Origin: Ashinkailepas kermadecensis
Lineage: Eukaryota > Arthropoda > Thecostraca > Neolepadidae
Direction of reading: 5' to 3'
Assembly: GCA_034440615.1 (NCBI GenBank)
Contig: JAOTOM010004277.1
Span: 124,001-188,000 of the forward strand
DNA: 64,000 nt
The translations under genes were made by a program, and so were the position numbers. The notes beneath the pieces were generated by a model. It had not been told where the DNA came from. It did not search any database and saw nothing but the letters and a program-made list of their open reading frames with translations. Of the stretch, positions 1 to 11,402 are shown in pieces; within the stretch, counting starts at the first letter, position 1; every line of letters starts with the position of its first letter.

Positions 1-100
1 GACATTTTACTCGGAGCCGGAGTCGGAGTCGGAGCCGGGATACTTCCCCGGAGCCGGAGTCGGAGCCGGAGCCGTCCAAAATTTTCCCGGCTCCGCATCC
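1..100. repeat. GGAGYC hexamer-rich simple repeat
   Basis: Degenerate tandem hexamers of the GGAGTC/GGAGCC type, interrupted once around 40-50. The repeat is cut by the window edge, so its full length is unknown. No coding signal is seen. Confidence 0.8.
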
Positions 101-189
101 CTGATGGAGAGGATGAAAAATATACTTATGAAATGATGAAGCGCAGGCGTCCATTTCGAATCACTTGGCAAACTTTTTAATTTGCATCA

Positions 190-236
190 TAAGTGATATC
201 ATAAGTGATATCACAAGTGATATCAATCATAAGTGA
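190..236. repeat. short tandem repeat of ATAAGTGATATC type
   Basis: About four imperfect copies of an 11-12-bp unit containing the palindromic GATATC core. It lies shortly before the first TA microsatellite. No function is inferred. Confidence 0.7.
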
Positions 237-364
237 TCCATGGATGGAAAACGCAGCACTACGGGAACTGGCAATGTGGCTGCGTTACCAACTTTGGTAC
301 CTGGAACACAACCTTTTCTGAAGTACAAATGTTTAACCCACTGCGATGCACCACATATGTTTGG

Positions 365-368
<4 letters not shown>

Positions 369-422
<54 letters not shown>
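369..422. repeat. (TA)n microsatellite
   Basis: Uninterrupted TA dinucleotides over about 53 bp, followed by an ATG/CATGTATG-rich stretch. Open frames across it are low-complexity Ile-Tyr runs and are not genes. Confidence 0.97.
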
Positions 423-424
<2 letters not shown>

Positions 425-2279
425 TGACATACATGCATATGTATGTATGCATGTATGTAAGATTTTTCCGGCTGGTTCCATCCGTCAGTTCCATGGCGTC
501 ATTGGAATTTGTACGAGTCTGTAACCTTGTAGTCGGCTTGGAGTCTGCAACCTTGTACCCATGCTGTTACTTAAAATGCTGCCGATCACATTGTTGCATT
601 ATTTATTATCGTCGCGGGCGCGACTGACTAGCACTGATGGAGCGATTTATAGATCTCTTCCTAACGTGTTGAGCAAGAGCGACCACTGTGCTGCAACAGC
701 TGGATTGCACCTAATTGTCTAACCACGCTGGCGGCTCTGGAGGCTGTTTTTCCGTCAGACGGTGTGCTGCCGGGCGGTTCTGCTGACGCGCCAGCTGGCT
801 ATCTTCCGCGGCCATGAAGACGAGGCCGAACCAGCGCCAGTGCCGTCCGGTAGATCTCGGTCTCATAGAACGGCCTTGCACTGGCAGACAGCACCCGGAC
901 TGTACTCGTAACGCCGCTAGGCAGGCGCCGCTCAGGCTCAGCTACGAGCGTTATCCGAGAGTCGTGTCGTTTGCCGTTTGGATGTCGGGCGGTCAGAACG
1001 GCTCTGGATGGCCGGCGGACGTCGAGTGCCGAGAGGGAACCGTTCCGTGGAGCCGGCACGTATGATTCGGCTGCCTTTACCACGGGCTCAGGGGCGACAC
1101 TTTGTGGTTCATCCACCCTAATACAGTGTGGGTGCTCCACGATTGGAGAACACCAACTCAGCCACCTACGACCTGAGGAAGGGGTCATGGCCTCACGGGT
1201 CTCGACTTGTGTACTTTTGAGGGACCCTTGCACCAACTTGACGACCCCCAATAATTTCGACTTCTAGCCGGGACCCTATGAGGTGCTCCAAACCGATTTT
1301 GGCGTGCCCATTCTTTCAATGTATTTCCCCCATCCACTCCCCAATAATCTTCAGAAGTCAACACCTTTGCATTACCTCATATGTGTTTGGGGTTCACCAC
1401 CAGAAAGAAGAGCAATAACAGTGTACTGAGTTGCTTATGCTCAACATTGGTAGCAAATTGACACCATGACTTGTATGCAAAATTGTGCTCCTATTGTACC
1501 CAGAAAGCGCAAGCGATGAAAATTAAGTTTTTTTTTCTTAGAGCCATTCTATCCAGCCAATGGGGTTTGACTCATGGATGGAGACGTGAAAGGTGGGGTG
1601 TAATGCATGGGGACAATCTGGGCGTCACAATATGGAGACAGCATGGGCGTCACACGTTAAGAGAACAAGAAGTTGGTGGGACCAAGGCAAAGATAGTCGG
1701 GCTGAGGCCCCACCAAATAGTACGGGACACTCCACCCCTAGACAGACTTACTGGCGGTATCTGGATTATGTTTCATGAACAAGGCAAAGCACTCAACCTG
1801 ACAGCCAATTATGCAGGCAATGTCATTGCATAATTGGCCGTCAGGTGCATATTTTACAGAGGCTAACCTTCAACAGCGTACCCTCATGCATCCTGAAGCC
1901 TGTGTCTTCTCATTAATGCCAAGATCACCACAACGGGGAGGTGTGGTCGACTTTGCTGCTCCTAAAACCCAACGAGAAACTTCTGTTTTCGGTGGCTGTC
2001 CTGCAGCGAATGCTCCTCAGACGAGTCTGTGGCGCGTGATGAGTCGGAGACAGCTCTCCACACTCCACACTCCGCAGTCAGCTGCTGCGCAGGCGACGAC
2101 GCCACGAGCGGCCGCTTCTGCGTCGCAGAATCGCCACGCGCCGCGCCGCGTTGTGAAACATTGGGCTCGATGGCTGCGGCTCGCTACACCAACCTGCACG
2201 TGTAAACACGGCTCTGGCCGCCGGCGAGCGTCAGCGAACATCGCGGGCCCCGCACTCGGTGGTGACAGTCGAGCGAAGG
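423..2279. other. unassigned DNA, no gene recognised
   Basis: No recognisable coding exon, RNA gene or mobile-element terminus is seen. A 150-codon open frame on the minus strand (799-1251) has no recognisable motif and is probably chance or old repeat in GC-rich DNA. Confidence 0.5.
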
Positions 2280-2462
2280 CACTCTGAAACGTACCAGGCC
2301 GAGGCCAAGGCACTCTGAAACGTACCAGGCCGAGGCCAAGGCACTGCGAAGCGCACCGGGCCGACCCAAGGCACTCTGAAGCGTACCAGGCCGATCCAAG
2401 GCACTCTGAAGCGTGCCAGGCCGACCCAAGGCACGCTGAAGCGTACCAGGCCGGTCCAGACG
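2280..2462. repeat. 30/31-bp minisatellite, about 6 copies
   Basis: Tandem units of 30 or 31 bp with the core AAGGCACTCTGAAGCGTACC followed by AGGCCGAYCC. The first units are 31 bp and later ones 30 bp. Open frames on both strands here are by-products of the repetition. Confidence 0.9.
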
Positions 2463-3732
2463 GTGGTGTCGGCGTCAAATAGGCCACGGTGCACCTCACG
2501 TCCTTGGCGCAGAACTCGGCCGCCGAATACCCACTGCCCTCTCAGCATCTTCCAGCAAGGCAGCACCGCGAGCTCCAGCAAATGCAGCTGGAGGCAGACT
2601 CAGGGACGGAGCAGAGCACAGGTCATGGGCGGATAATATATTGCAGCAGATATTGCAGCTGCAACTCTGACTTTCGTCAATTCGACGTTGCTTGCCAGCC
2701 GATTATCGACTCCGTAGAGCAGAGACCCGACTCGGCACACTTCAGCTCCTTTCCGCGGGAAACTCAAAGGCCGGGAAACCCGGGGAAGCTGTTCCGCGGC
2801 AATAGCCTCCCCGTCTCCGCCGCTGGGCAAGTGTACACAAATGGCGCCTTGTGCTGGTGTTGATGTGCATGTATCCTTTTGGTGTTGATGTGGGTGCAAC
2901 ATGACCAATTGGTCACACCGCACTGACTGCTATAGCAGTCGAGGCGCCCGAAAACCCATGCAACTAGCGAAATAACTTTTGATGTGTATGGCGAGAGAAT
3001 ATATGTGTTTGATTCAGCACACCCACGTGTTGTGAAATACAGCGTCCTTGTTAAACATGGATGATGTACCTCGGGCTTGAGTATTAGAGCTGGACAGTAA
3101 AACTGCTGAATAGTCACACTTGCTCGCATCTTGAGGACGGTGCATGAATTCATGTCATGTTTGTCTGAAGTGTGGCCAAACTCAGCATGTGTCGTAAGCT
3201 ATCCTGTGATTTACCATTGCTAGCCAGGTTTATTAGTTCGGAGCGATACAACGATAACCGAGTCGAAGTAACGGCTATGGAGCCTTGCGGCAGTGCAGCG
3301 TCGTGTGGCCAAGCCATTCTTCGAAAGCCAACAGGCGGGAGGGGTGTGCCTTCATTTCTTTCGGCGTTGCCCATAGCTTCATCCATAAATGGAGTCAAAA
3401 TAGTGTAGAGATACGCTGAATATGCAGGCAGATGACCTAATGTTCCCCATGCATACCCGATGATAGTCGTTGGTGAACTGAGCCAGTAGTGGATCCTGAG
3501 GCTGGTTTTCGACAGTTCTTTTTAGGAAGGGAGGGGGACAAGTTCAATTTATGTTCTCCGATATCAAAAACCTCATCAAATTTGAGCAGTTAATAATCGG
3601 TGGGTCCGTTTAGGGCAATGTTTCCAATAACATGTTCTTAGAGTTCGAGAAAATGCCATATTAGTGTAAGAGTCCAGAATATCGGCCTTTGGGTGGGGAA
3701 TGGACCCGTGCCCGTAAATCCGTCAGTGGACT
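2463..3732. other. unassigned DNA
   Basis: Mixed-composition DNA with no recognisable exon, RNA gene or repeat terminus. Confidence 0.5.
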
Positions 3733-5075
3733 GAGCCCCATCTTTCCCATGCATGTCAGGTGAGAGCAACTGATAGATTGAGCCCCATCTTCCCAATACA
3801 TGTCAGTTAAGAGCAGCTGGTGGACTGAGTCCTCTCTTCCCCATACATGTCAGGTGAGAGCAGCTGGTGGACTGAGCCCTCTCTTCCCCATACATGTCAG
3901 GTGAGAGCAGCTGGTGGACTGAGTCTCTCTTCCCCATACATGTCAGGTGAGAGCAGCTGGTGGACTGAGCCCTCTCTTCCCCATACATGTCAGGTGAGAG
4001 CAGCTGGTGGACTGAGCCCTCTCTTCCCCATACATGTCAGGTGAGAGCAGCTGGTGGACTGAGTCCTCTCTTCCCCATACATGTCAGGTGAGAGCAGCTG
4101 GTGGACTGAGTCCTCTCTTCCTCATACATGTCAGGTGAGAGCAGCTGGTGGACTGAGCCCTCTCTTCCTCATACATGTCAGGTGAGAGCAGCTGGTGGAC
4201 TGAGCCCTCTCTTCCTCATACATGTCAGGTGAGAGCAGCTGGTGGACTGAGCCCTCTCTTCCCCATACATGTCAGGTGAGAGCAGCTGGTGGACTGAGTC
4301 CTCTCTTCCCCATACATGTCAGGTGAGAGCAGCTGGTGGACTGAGTCCTCTCTTCCCCATACATGTCAGGTGAGAGCAGCTGGTGGACTGAGTCCTCTCT
4401 TCCCCATACATGTCAGGTGAGAGCAGCTGGTGGACTGAGTCCTCTCTTCCCCATACATGTCAGGTGAGAGCAGCTGGTGGACTGAGCCCTCTCTTCCTCA
4501 TACATGTCAGGTGAGAGCAGCTGGTGGACTGAGCCCTCTCTTCCTCATACATGTCAGGTGAGAGCAGCTGGTGGACTGAGCCCTCTCTTCCCCATACATG
4601 TCAGGTGAGAGCAGCTGGTGGACTGAGTCCTCTCTTCCCCATACATGTCAGGTGAGAGCAGCTGGTGGACTGAGTCCTCTCTTCCCCATACATGTCAGGT
4701 GAGAGCAGCTGGTGGACTGAGTCCTCTCTTCCCCATACATGTCAGGTGAGAGCAGCTGGTGGACTGAGTCCTCTCTTCCCCATACATGTCAGGTGAGAGC
4801 AGCTGGTGGACTGAGCCCTCTCTTCCCCATACATGTCAGGTGAGAGCAGCTGGTGGACTGAGTCCTCTCTTCCCCATACATGTCAGGTGAGAGCAGCTGG
4901 TGGACTGAGTCCTCTCTTCCCCATACATGTCAGGTGAGAGCAGCTGGTAGACTGAGTCCTCTCTTCCTCATACATGTCAGGTGAGAGCAGCTGGTGGACT
5001 GAGTCCTCTCTTCCCCATACATGTCAGGTGAAAGTAACTGATAGGTTGAGCCCCATCTTCCCCATTCATGCCATG
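3733..5075. repeat. 47-bp minisatellite, about 28 copies
   Basis: Highly homogeneous tandem array with a 47-bp unit, diverged at both ends (about 3733-3845 and after about 5025). Each unit reads, on the + strand, a pyrimidine tract (CCCTCTCTTCCCC), then ATACATGTCAG directly followed by GTGAGAGCAG. Neighbouring units differ by a few C/T changes that recur along the array, suggesting higher-order amplification. A period not divisible by three breaks any frame. Confidence 0.97.
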
Positions 5076-6357
5076 GGAGAGCAGCCGACGACCTGCGCCA
5101 CACCCGGTGACAGCTCCCTCGGTAAAGCTAACGAAAAAAACTGGGTCTTGATTTCATGGCCGAACAAAAAAGCCTCATTTGATTCGGCCATGGGTCACGG
5201 TCGCACCGTGGTCTGCCTCGACCAGAGCGACACCGGTGCAAGCGGTGATCACGTGCACGTAGTCCGCGGTCTGGTCATGACCAGAACGGCACCGGTGCAC
5301 GCGGACAGGACGTGCACGTGCGTCGCGGCCGTAACATAGGGCAGGGCGTGAGCTGTGTCATGGTCGGTTGCTACGTCATGGACCCGTGTTGTCAACCGGC
5401 GTCAAACGCTCCGTGCACCCGCCAGTGGCAAGCGTGGTATTGTCCGTACAAGCGGGCCAAATCGCATCCGGCGTGACAATTCGGTCTGTCCGCGTGTGGT
5501 CTCTTAGCGGTGCGAAGCCACCTACAACTGGTGAAACATTGAACAGTTGTCAATGGTGCACGAAGACGAATGGTTTCCGGATGTGCAGGTGTGATGTTCC
5601 CACGAGCATGGTGTTGGCAATACACCACCGATACTTCGAAATATTTACGATGCCTAGGATGGAAGCAGGCAGCAATGAGATATGGCTAGGAAACTGATGT
5701 AGGCCGAGTGGTCAAGCTTGCAAGTTATTGTGCATCTCCAAGCATCATTTGGGGTGCTCAGATGCCCACAAGCAGACGCTAGCCAGGGGCCGATTCAGGA
5801 ATATTGAGCGCTTGTTCTAGAGAGGCGCCATTTCTCCGGAGGGCCTTTTCTACTCTGAGGGGTGCCATCTGTTGATAAAACAACTCGTTGAGCGGAGGTT
5901 GGGAGTGCACTCGAGCGTCTTGGAGAGGCGCGATGTCCCCATGGGGGAGGGGAGGCACATGCTTTCAGTTGTCCCCCATGGATCCGCCAATGAAAATAAG
6001 CATTCAGTTAACGCGATCGAAAAATCACATATAGCTAACAGACAACCACTGTGCGACAGAACCGTATCTCTGATCAGGTACTATCGATTTGGTCATATAT
6101 GGGAAGAATGATATTCGAACCAGCGCATATATCGATAAATTGCTATTTTAGAGCGGATTCTCAGCACATGAATCGCTCTGGTTGATTATAATTCCAAATA
6201 GCCTTCATATTCAATTGCTGACGAAGATTCCTGCCTTAAAATAAAGTTATATAGTTACATGATATAATGAGTTTGGTTGATATCCCAATTATATATGTTG
6301 TATTTGCCATGACGAACAACATGCATGGAACATTCATCGGTGTGTATGCTTTCTTCG
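5076..6357. other. unassigned DNA with a short internal duplication
   Basis: Contains an imperfect direct duplication of about 40 bp (near 5220-5258 and 5280-5320) sharing the core CACCGGTGCA and ending in ACGTGCACGT. No coding exon or RNA gene is recognised; the remainder has no repeat structure I can name. Confidence 0.45.
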
Positions 6358-6531
6358 ACCTACTGGCCGGCCCCTGGTGCCTTCGACCGAGTACTTACTG
6401 GCCCGCCCCTGATGCCTTCCACTGAGTACCTACTGGCCCACCCATGATGCCTTCGACCGAGTACCTACTGACCCGCCCATGATGTCTTCCACCGAGTACC
6501 TACTGGCCCACCCATGATGCCTTCAGCCTTT
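6358..6531. repeat. 35-bp minisatellite, about 5 copies
   Basis: Tandem units of 35 bp containing TACTGGCCC then CCCATGATGCCTTC and CGAGTACC, with scattered substitutions between units. Confidence 0.9.
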
Positions 6532-9500
6532 TTCTGTCATTTACTTTTCTGTCTGCATTCTGCCTGCCTCTATAACTATCACCATTATCTGGCTGTCTTA
6601 TGCATCGTCACTTCGGCGTGACTGCCAGCTGTGTTTCTGCTGAGATTGCTCTCGGGGTTCGTCAGCTCGTTTCCCTCCCAGCCACGTGTTCTCAGCGGGT
6701 CCCCCCTCCCACGTGTTCCCCCCCCCCCTCATCCCAGCCACGTGCTCTCAGCGGCGTCATGTTGTCTGCCACGTCGCTCTGGGTCGCACACGTCACACGT
6801 CATCACACACTGAGTCACCTCCAGCAGCAGTGGAACCAACTCAGAGTTCGGGGCAGAGGGAGAGGGGAGGGACTTCAAAATCGTTTCTTCAGTGTAGCAA
6901 CACATAGGGCAAAGGTTAAAACTCTGCCCGAAGTAGAGAGGGGAGTTATCCCTCCTCCGACCACCATTCCTTCTACCTACTTCCTAGTGGCTTCCTCTCG
7001 ATGCGTCGGTCTTCGGTGCGTACGTTTGTGCAGAACATCACTTCCCTTCCACGCGTTCTCATTTCGGCCGTCGTAAAATCCCGCTGGGTGCGCGCGCCCG
7101 CGGGTGTCGCGTCACGGGTGACGTCATCTCCCGGCAAAAAGTGAGTGGCCAAACCTGTGACGCTGTTGCTGCAGTCGAGTGGTGCGGCGATCACGCCACC
7201 GTGGCTAGTGCCCGCCCCTGAACGTGTACGGAGCCAGCCGGACCTGGCCGACCGGCGCCCGCTGCCGCGCCCAACCGTGCATATTCACATGGTAGCTTGA
7301 GATGCTTTCACATTCAGCAGATTTCCATTCACTTTTATCCCTGTCCCTAGGTGTTAGAATGGATCCCGCTGCCGTTCCTCCCCATAAAAAAGTTGTTTTC
7401 TTTGGATATATGTTGAGTTCCAAATCTGCCACCTGAAATTAACACCAATATCTTCCCTTTCGTCGACACATGCCTTCCAGATCGCTGTGAGGTCTCTGTG
7501 GAAAAGGTCCAGAACCAGTGACTTCCCCGATAATATTTGCCGTCGCTGACTGCGACTGGATTTGGGAATGCGCACGAAATGTCGCCCCAACGCCCGTGCT
7601 AATTCAACGGAGTGATAAGCGGGACAGTTTTGCTCTGTCGCACCCCAACCATGGGTGACTGCCCCTCCCCGTGAGCGGGTCTAACGGTACGGTGGGCTCT
7701 TTGTGTCCGCGCCTGCACGTTCCACCGCATCCCATTCAGCAGCTTTGGCAGACATTGACAGTCGTAGCAACAGGACGCAGGCGTTCTGCTTAGTGACAGC
7801 AGTAGGGAGCCTCCTGATACTCCAGGGACGTCCCGGGTCGTGATGCTCCAGGCAGATCCGGGGTTCCCGTGTTTTGGAGTTGCTCGATGCCCTTGTGATC
7901 CGGGGAGGTCCGAGGCCCAGTTGTTTCAGAGAGATACTGATGTTCTGATGTTCCGTGGACTACCGGTACCCTTGAAATTATGATTTTGTTGCCGGGAATT
8001 TTTTCTCAAATATGGTTAATTATCCCTAAGATTGGGCATAGAGGGACATATTCCCAGATCCCAAGCAAAGATTCTGGATGTTCACAGATCTCCCGACTAT
8101 ATGTCGCGTGAATCCTAAATCCTGAGGGATCATCCGACCATGTCAATTTGTATAATTTTGAGGGGGCCTTGGCCCCCGCAATGTTGATGTGCCCAGATCC
8201 CGCCGAATAACTTCAATTTTTTTTCTCACGGGATCCTGATGCCCCCCCCCCATCCATTTGGGCTCTCCCTTTGCTTCCATATATTTCCCCCCATAATCTC
8301 CAGAAATCACTGCGACACTGCCCCTGCCTTCGACAAAGCCGAAACCTCAAGCAGTGACTGCCTTGCCTTGCCTTGACTTTAGCCTGGACCCTCTTGTTTT
8401 CGTCGATGCTTGTAAACGCTTATCACAACTACACCGAATTTTGCGCAACTATGGGTGACTAATTTCATGTTTTGTGAGATACACAATGTCTTTAAGATCA
8501 GGCCATACGGCACAAAGTTTATACGTCGCAAATATATGTTGTGCTGACTATCCGTACAATATATGCTGATAATTAAGCTTCGTATATAATATATCAAACC
8601 TGCATACCTATGGGTATGCATGTTTTACGAATACAAGGGAACACAAATTGCAGTCTAATGTCTACCGTAGTGAACTGTTGCGAGTGAAGGAAAAGCCCGC
8701 TCGAGTCTACTTGCGCATATATATCAATGCTACAAAAGTTCATGTATGCAAAAGTTCTGAGCGACCTATCACGACCCGGCCCCACCGCCACGCTTTTGAA
8801 ACCATAAAAACTTTCTTGTTACACTTTTTTGCGAAGGTCTGAATGCTTTTCCTCAGAATTGGACCAGGTCGTTAGTCATAATTTGTAGCAGTTCTCACCA
8901 CAATATTCTCTTTTAAGCACGCGCATCCTTTGTTCAAAGAATAGGTTTTATGGCGGAACTTATTTTGTGCCGGTCCAGCAAACACCAGCTAGGGATAGCC
9001 AGCCAGCCGTCTGTCACGTAGCTATGTCGTCATGACACGCAATCTACGAAATCGGTGAAATCTATTTCCTGATCGCTATCTGGGAAAAGTGAGCTGTAGT
9101 GGCATTTGCTACTTGCTGTATGATTCGGATCACTGGCAATGTTGGAACTTCTTGTTTGTATTCAGAGAAGAGCTTCAGTGCCAGGGACGCAACTAGAATA
9201 ATGTGATGGTTTACTCTAATATATTTTGAGGGGCTACACTAAACAAATTAAAAAGTTCTCGTGTTTCTTCCGTTATTTTTTTCGCGGCACCCCCCCCCCC
9301 TTCCATTTTTATGTCATCATTTTTATCTCCTGCTATCAGTCCCTGATTATATAGGTTCCTTTGGTGGCTCCACCGGCTGATTCCTGTGGGGGACCACAAC
9401 ATGGGTCTGGGAACCAGGAAATAATTAGCATGGAATAATTATTTTAAGGGGCCATTATTCCAGTTTATCCTCATTCATCCCATGTATACTTTTTCTTGTT

Positions 9501-10329
9501 ACGGATTATGTGGTATGTTAGCGATGCTGCAATTAAGTGAAAGCCTCCATACCTATCCTATTGGTTCCATACACTCATGAACGAGATGCATTTTCGTTCG
9601 ATCTTTTCATGCATCACAATGTCCTGAAATTGATTGTTTGTAGAGTGGAGGTGGCGGGGATGTCAAAAAGCAAACTGATATTCTTAAAATGTGAAAATGC
9701 ACCAATACGGATATTGTCTATGGATAAGTTACATTATATTACCTTAATTAACTGTTTCATGATGGTGGTGATGTCAGTAGTGTATCTGATGCCTTTACCA
9801 GTCGGTAGTGCTGCTACCAAAAACCATGCGTATTTTTAAGGCGCAATTGTTACTCATAGCCTGCAAGAGAAAACCAAAAGTGGCACTTAATGATGTCAAA
9901 AAGATAAAGTGATGTCAAGAACAATTGGAAGTACATGTGAGTCTTCACTCAAATTTCAAAATTTCAGGGCATTGATGCATCGCCATAGGTGTAATGATAT
10001 ACTTGATTGGAAGTGTGGAATAGGCGTCCCCCACGTCCCGGACAGCGGAGCCGTCCATGCAGGTTTCTACCAGCAAGAGAGCAACCGTGGGTTGATGCAG
10101 AAGGGATCTAAATTTTGCTTACCGATACCAATGACCCACGCCTCCTCCCCCAACAGTAATATAACACAATTACCATGAGCACAAAGCTAAATCTGGCCTG
10201 TGTCAGAATGTAGCCTGATGGTGAACCACACGAGTAACCTTCTGTCATAAATCCCACGGACAGCCAAATATCTATCTTTTTTTGCAGACGCTTGGAACTG
10301 AAATACGAAAGAGAACGAGAGCAATCAAA
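6532..10329. other. unassigned DNA, several poly-C/poly-G tracts
   Basis: No exon, RNA gene or complete mobile element is recognised. Homopolymer C tracts occur near 6717-6727, 8239-8250 and 9291-9300. GC content changes sharply between about 6600-7300 (GC-rich) and 8400-9900 (AT-rich), consistent with a mosaic of old repeats. Confidence 0.4.
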
Positions 10330-10420
10330 GGTAGTCGCGTGGGGCATCCCTTCCGCGCCTTTTGACGATTTTTTCCGAGGCTCTGTCTAGTCACGGAGAT
10401 ATCACGCAATGAATGAAGTA
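10330..10420. repeat. dispersed direct repeat, copy 1
   Basis: Shares with 10990-11080, same orientation, the blocks TTCCGCGCCTTTT, a T-run, AGTCACGGAG and TATCACGCAATG. Probably part of an old interspersed repeat of unknown class; its ends cannot be set from two copies. Confidence 0.6.
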
Positions 10421-10989
10421 ACCTCCGATTACTTCTAGGAAAAACCTCTCCTCCGGCCCATGTTCTCCACTGTTATCTACCATTCATGTGTCACTGGTAT
10501 ACATTACTGCACTGGAATGCTTTTGGAATTCTCAGCAATAAGACAATGGTACCTAAAAAATTAATGGTAGTGATTGTAAACGTGTACGCCTCGTTACAAA
10601 TACGGTATTGCCTTCCATGCACAGCAGCAGCAGCGACTTCTCTAGGCCCAGACATCGCATGAAAATGATTAACTTCTCGGCCAGGGTAGACAGTGATAGA
10701 AAATAAAGATGTTCATTTAGTGATACCTAAAAAATATAAATGTTAAAATGGCTTGCGGTGTTCTATTCTAGAGGCTGTTCTATATGGCTACAATTTGCTA
10801 TGCCGTTTCGTTGTTATCCTACATACGTCGAATAGGGCAAACCGAGTGTTGTACAGCTAAACACTCAATGGTAAGGATATTCGCTCAATGGATATTCGCC
10901 AAAAGGTGCAGATATGCAGCTACCCCAAACAATTTTCGAAAATAACTTTTTTCCTCAAATTGTGCCGGAGGGCGACGGAGAACATGCTG
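10421..10989. other. unassigned AT-rich DNA
   Basis: No coding or repeat feature recognised apart from a short CAGCAGCAG run near 10622. Confidence 0.4.
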
Positions 10990-11080
10990 ATGGCTCGCGG
11001 GAAATCCTTTCCGCGCCTTTTTGGCGTTTTTTTCTTCTGAGACTGTAGTCACGGAGGTATCACGCAATGTATGAATGGGG
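10990..11080. repeat. dispersed direct repeat, copy 2
   Basis: Second copy of the repeat at 10330-10420, same orientation, with the blocks TTCCGCGCCTTTT, AGTCACGGAG and TATCACGCAATG. Similarity fades outside about 90 bp. Confidence 0.6.
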
Positions 11081-11333
11081 TCTGAAAGTTGATAAAGATG
11101 TAGATGGCGCTGAGAGTCAATGGTCACCCAGCCTTCTTTGGCGAACCTAAAGCGCTATGTTTTGTGGGTTAGGGAGGGCAGAATCTTTATATTTAAAAAG
11201 CCTATTGTACATTTTGTAAGCAGCGTATGTTGTTTGCGCGTATTTAATTATGTTGAATGTACTTCAGACACGTCTAGTTTGCTGGAATATTTACCATTAG
11301 TGCGCTAGAAATTAGGAGAAGCAAGCCAGAAGT

Positions 11334-11402
11334 ATGGGTGTATGTGCGGTTCCCGGCTGCCATAAACGTGATCCATCTATCAGGTTTCCAGCAGACTGCA
11401 AG
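11334..11402 (+). CDS. isolated candidate first exon of a THAP zinc-finger protein (partial)
   Basis: An ATG followed by 23 codons and a consensus donor (AAG|GTAAGA). The peptide begins MGVCAVPGCHKRD and continues through RFPADCK. The CAVPGC start with Cys-x4-Cys and a following FP motif is the signature of the THAP domain, a DNA-binding C2CH zinc finger found in cell-cycle and transcription proteins and in P-element-type transposases. The remaining C2CH residues (the downstream Trp and Cys-x2-His) should lie in a following exon, which I could not find by eye in the next several kb. It could be a real cellular gene, a domesticated transposase or a decayed fragment. The exon is in phase 0 at its donor. 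Confidence 0.45.

Noticed and set aside
799..1251. 150-residue minus-strand open frame as a gene
   Set aside because: No recognisable domain, no splice or promoter context, and an overlapping frame of similar length on the other strand.
3733..5075. CRISPR-like direct repeat array
   Set aside because: Units are contiguous without unique spacers, and the genome is eukaryotic; it is a minisatellite.
6600..7076. 158-codon + strand frame in GC-rich DNA
   Set aside because: No recognisable motif, and three overlapping frames of similar quality; probably chance.
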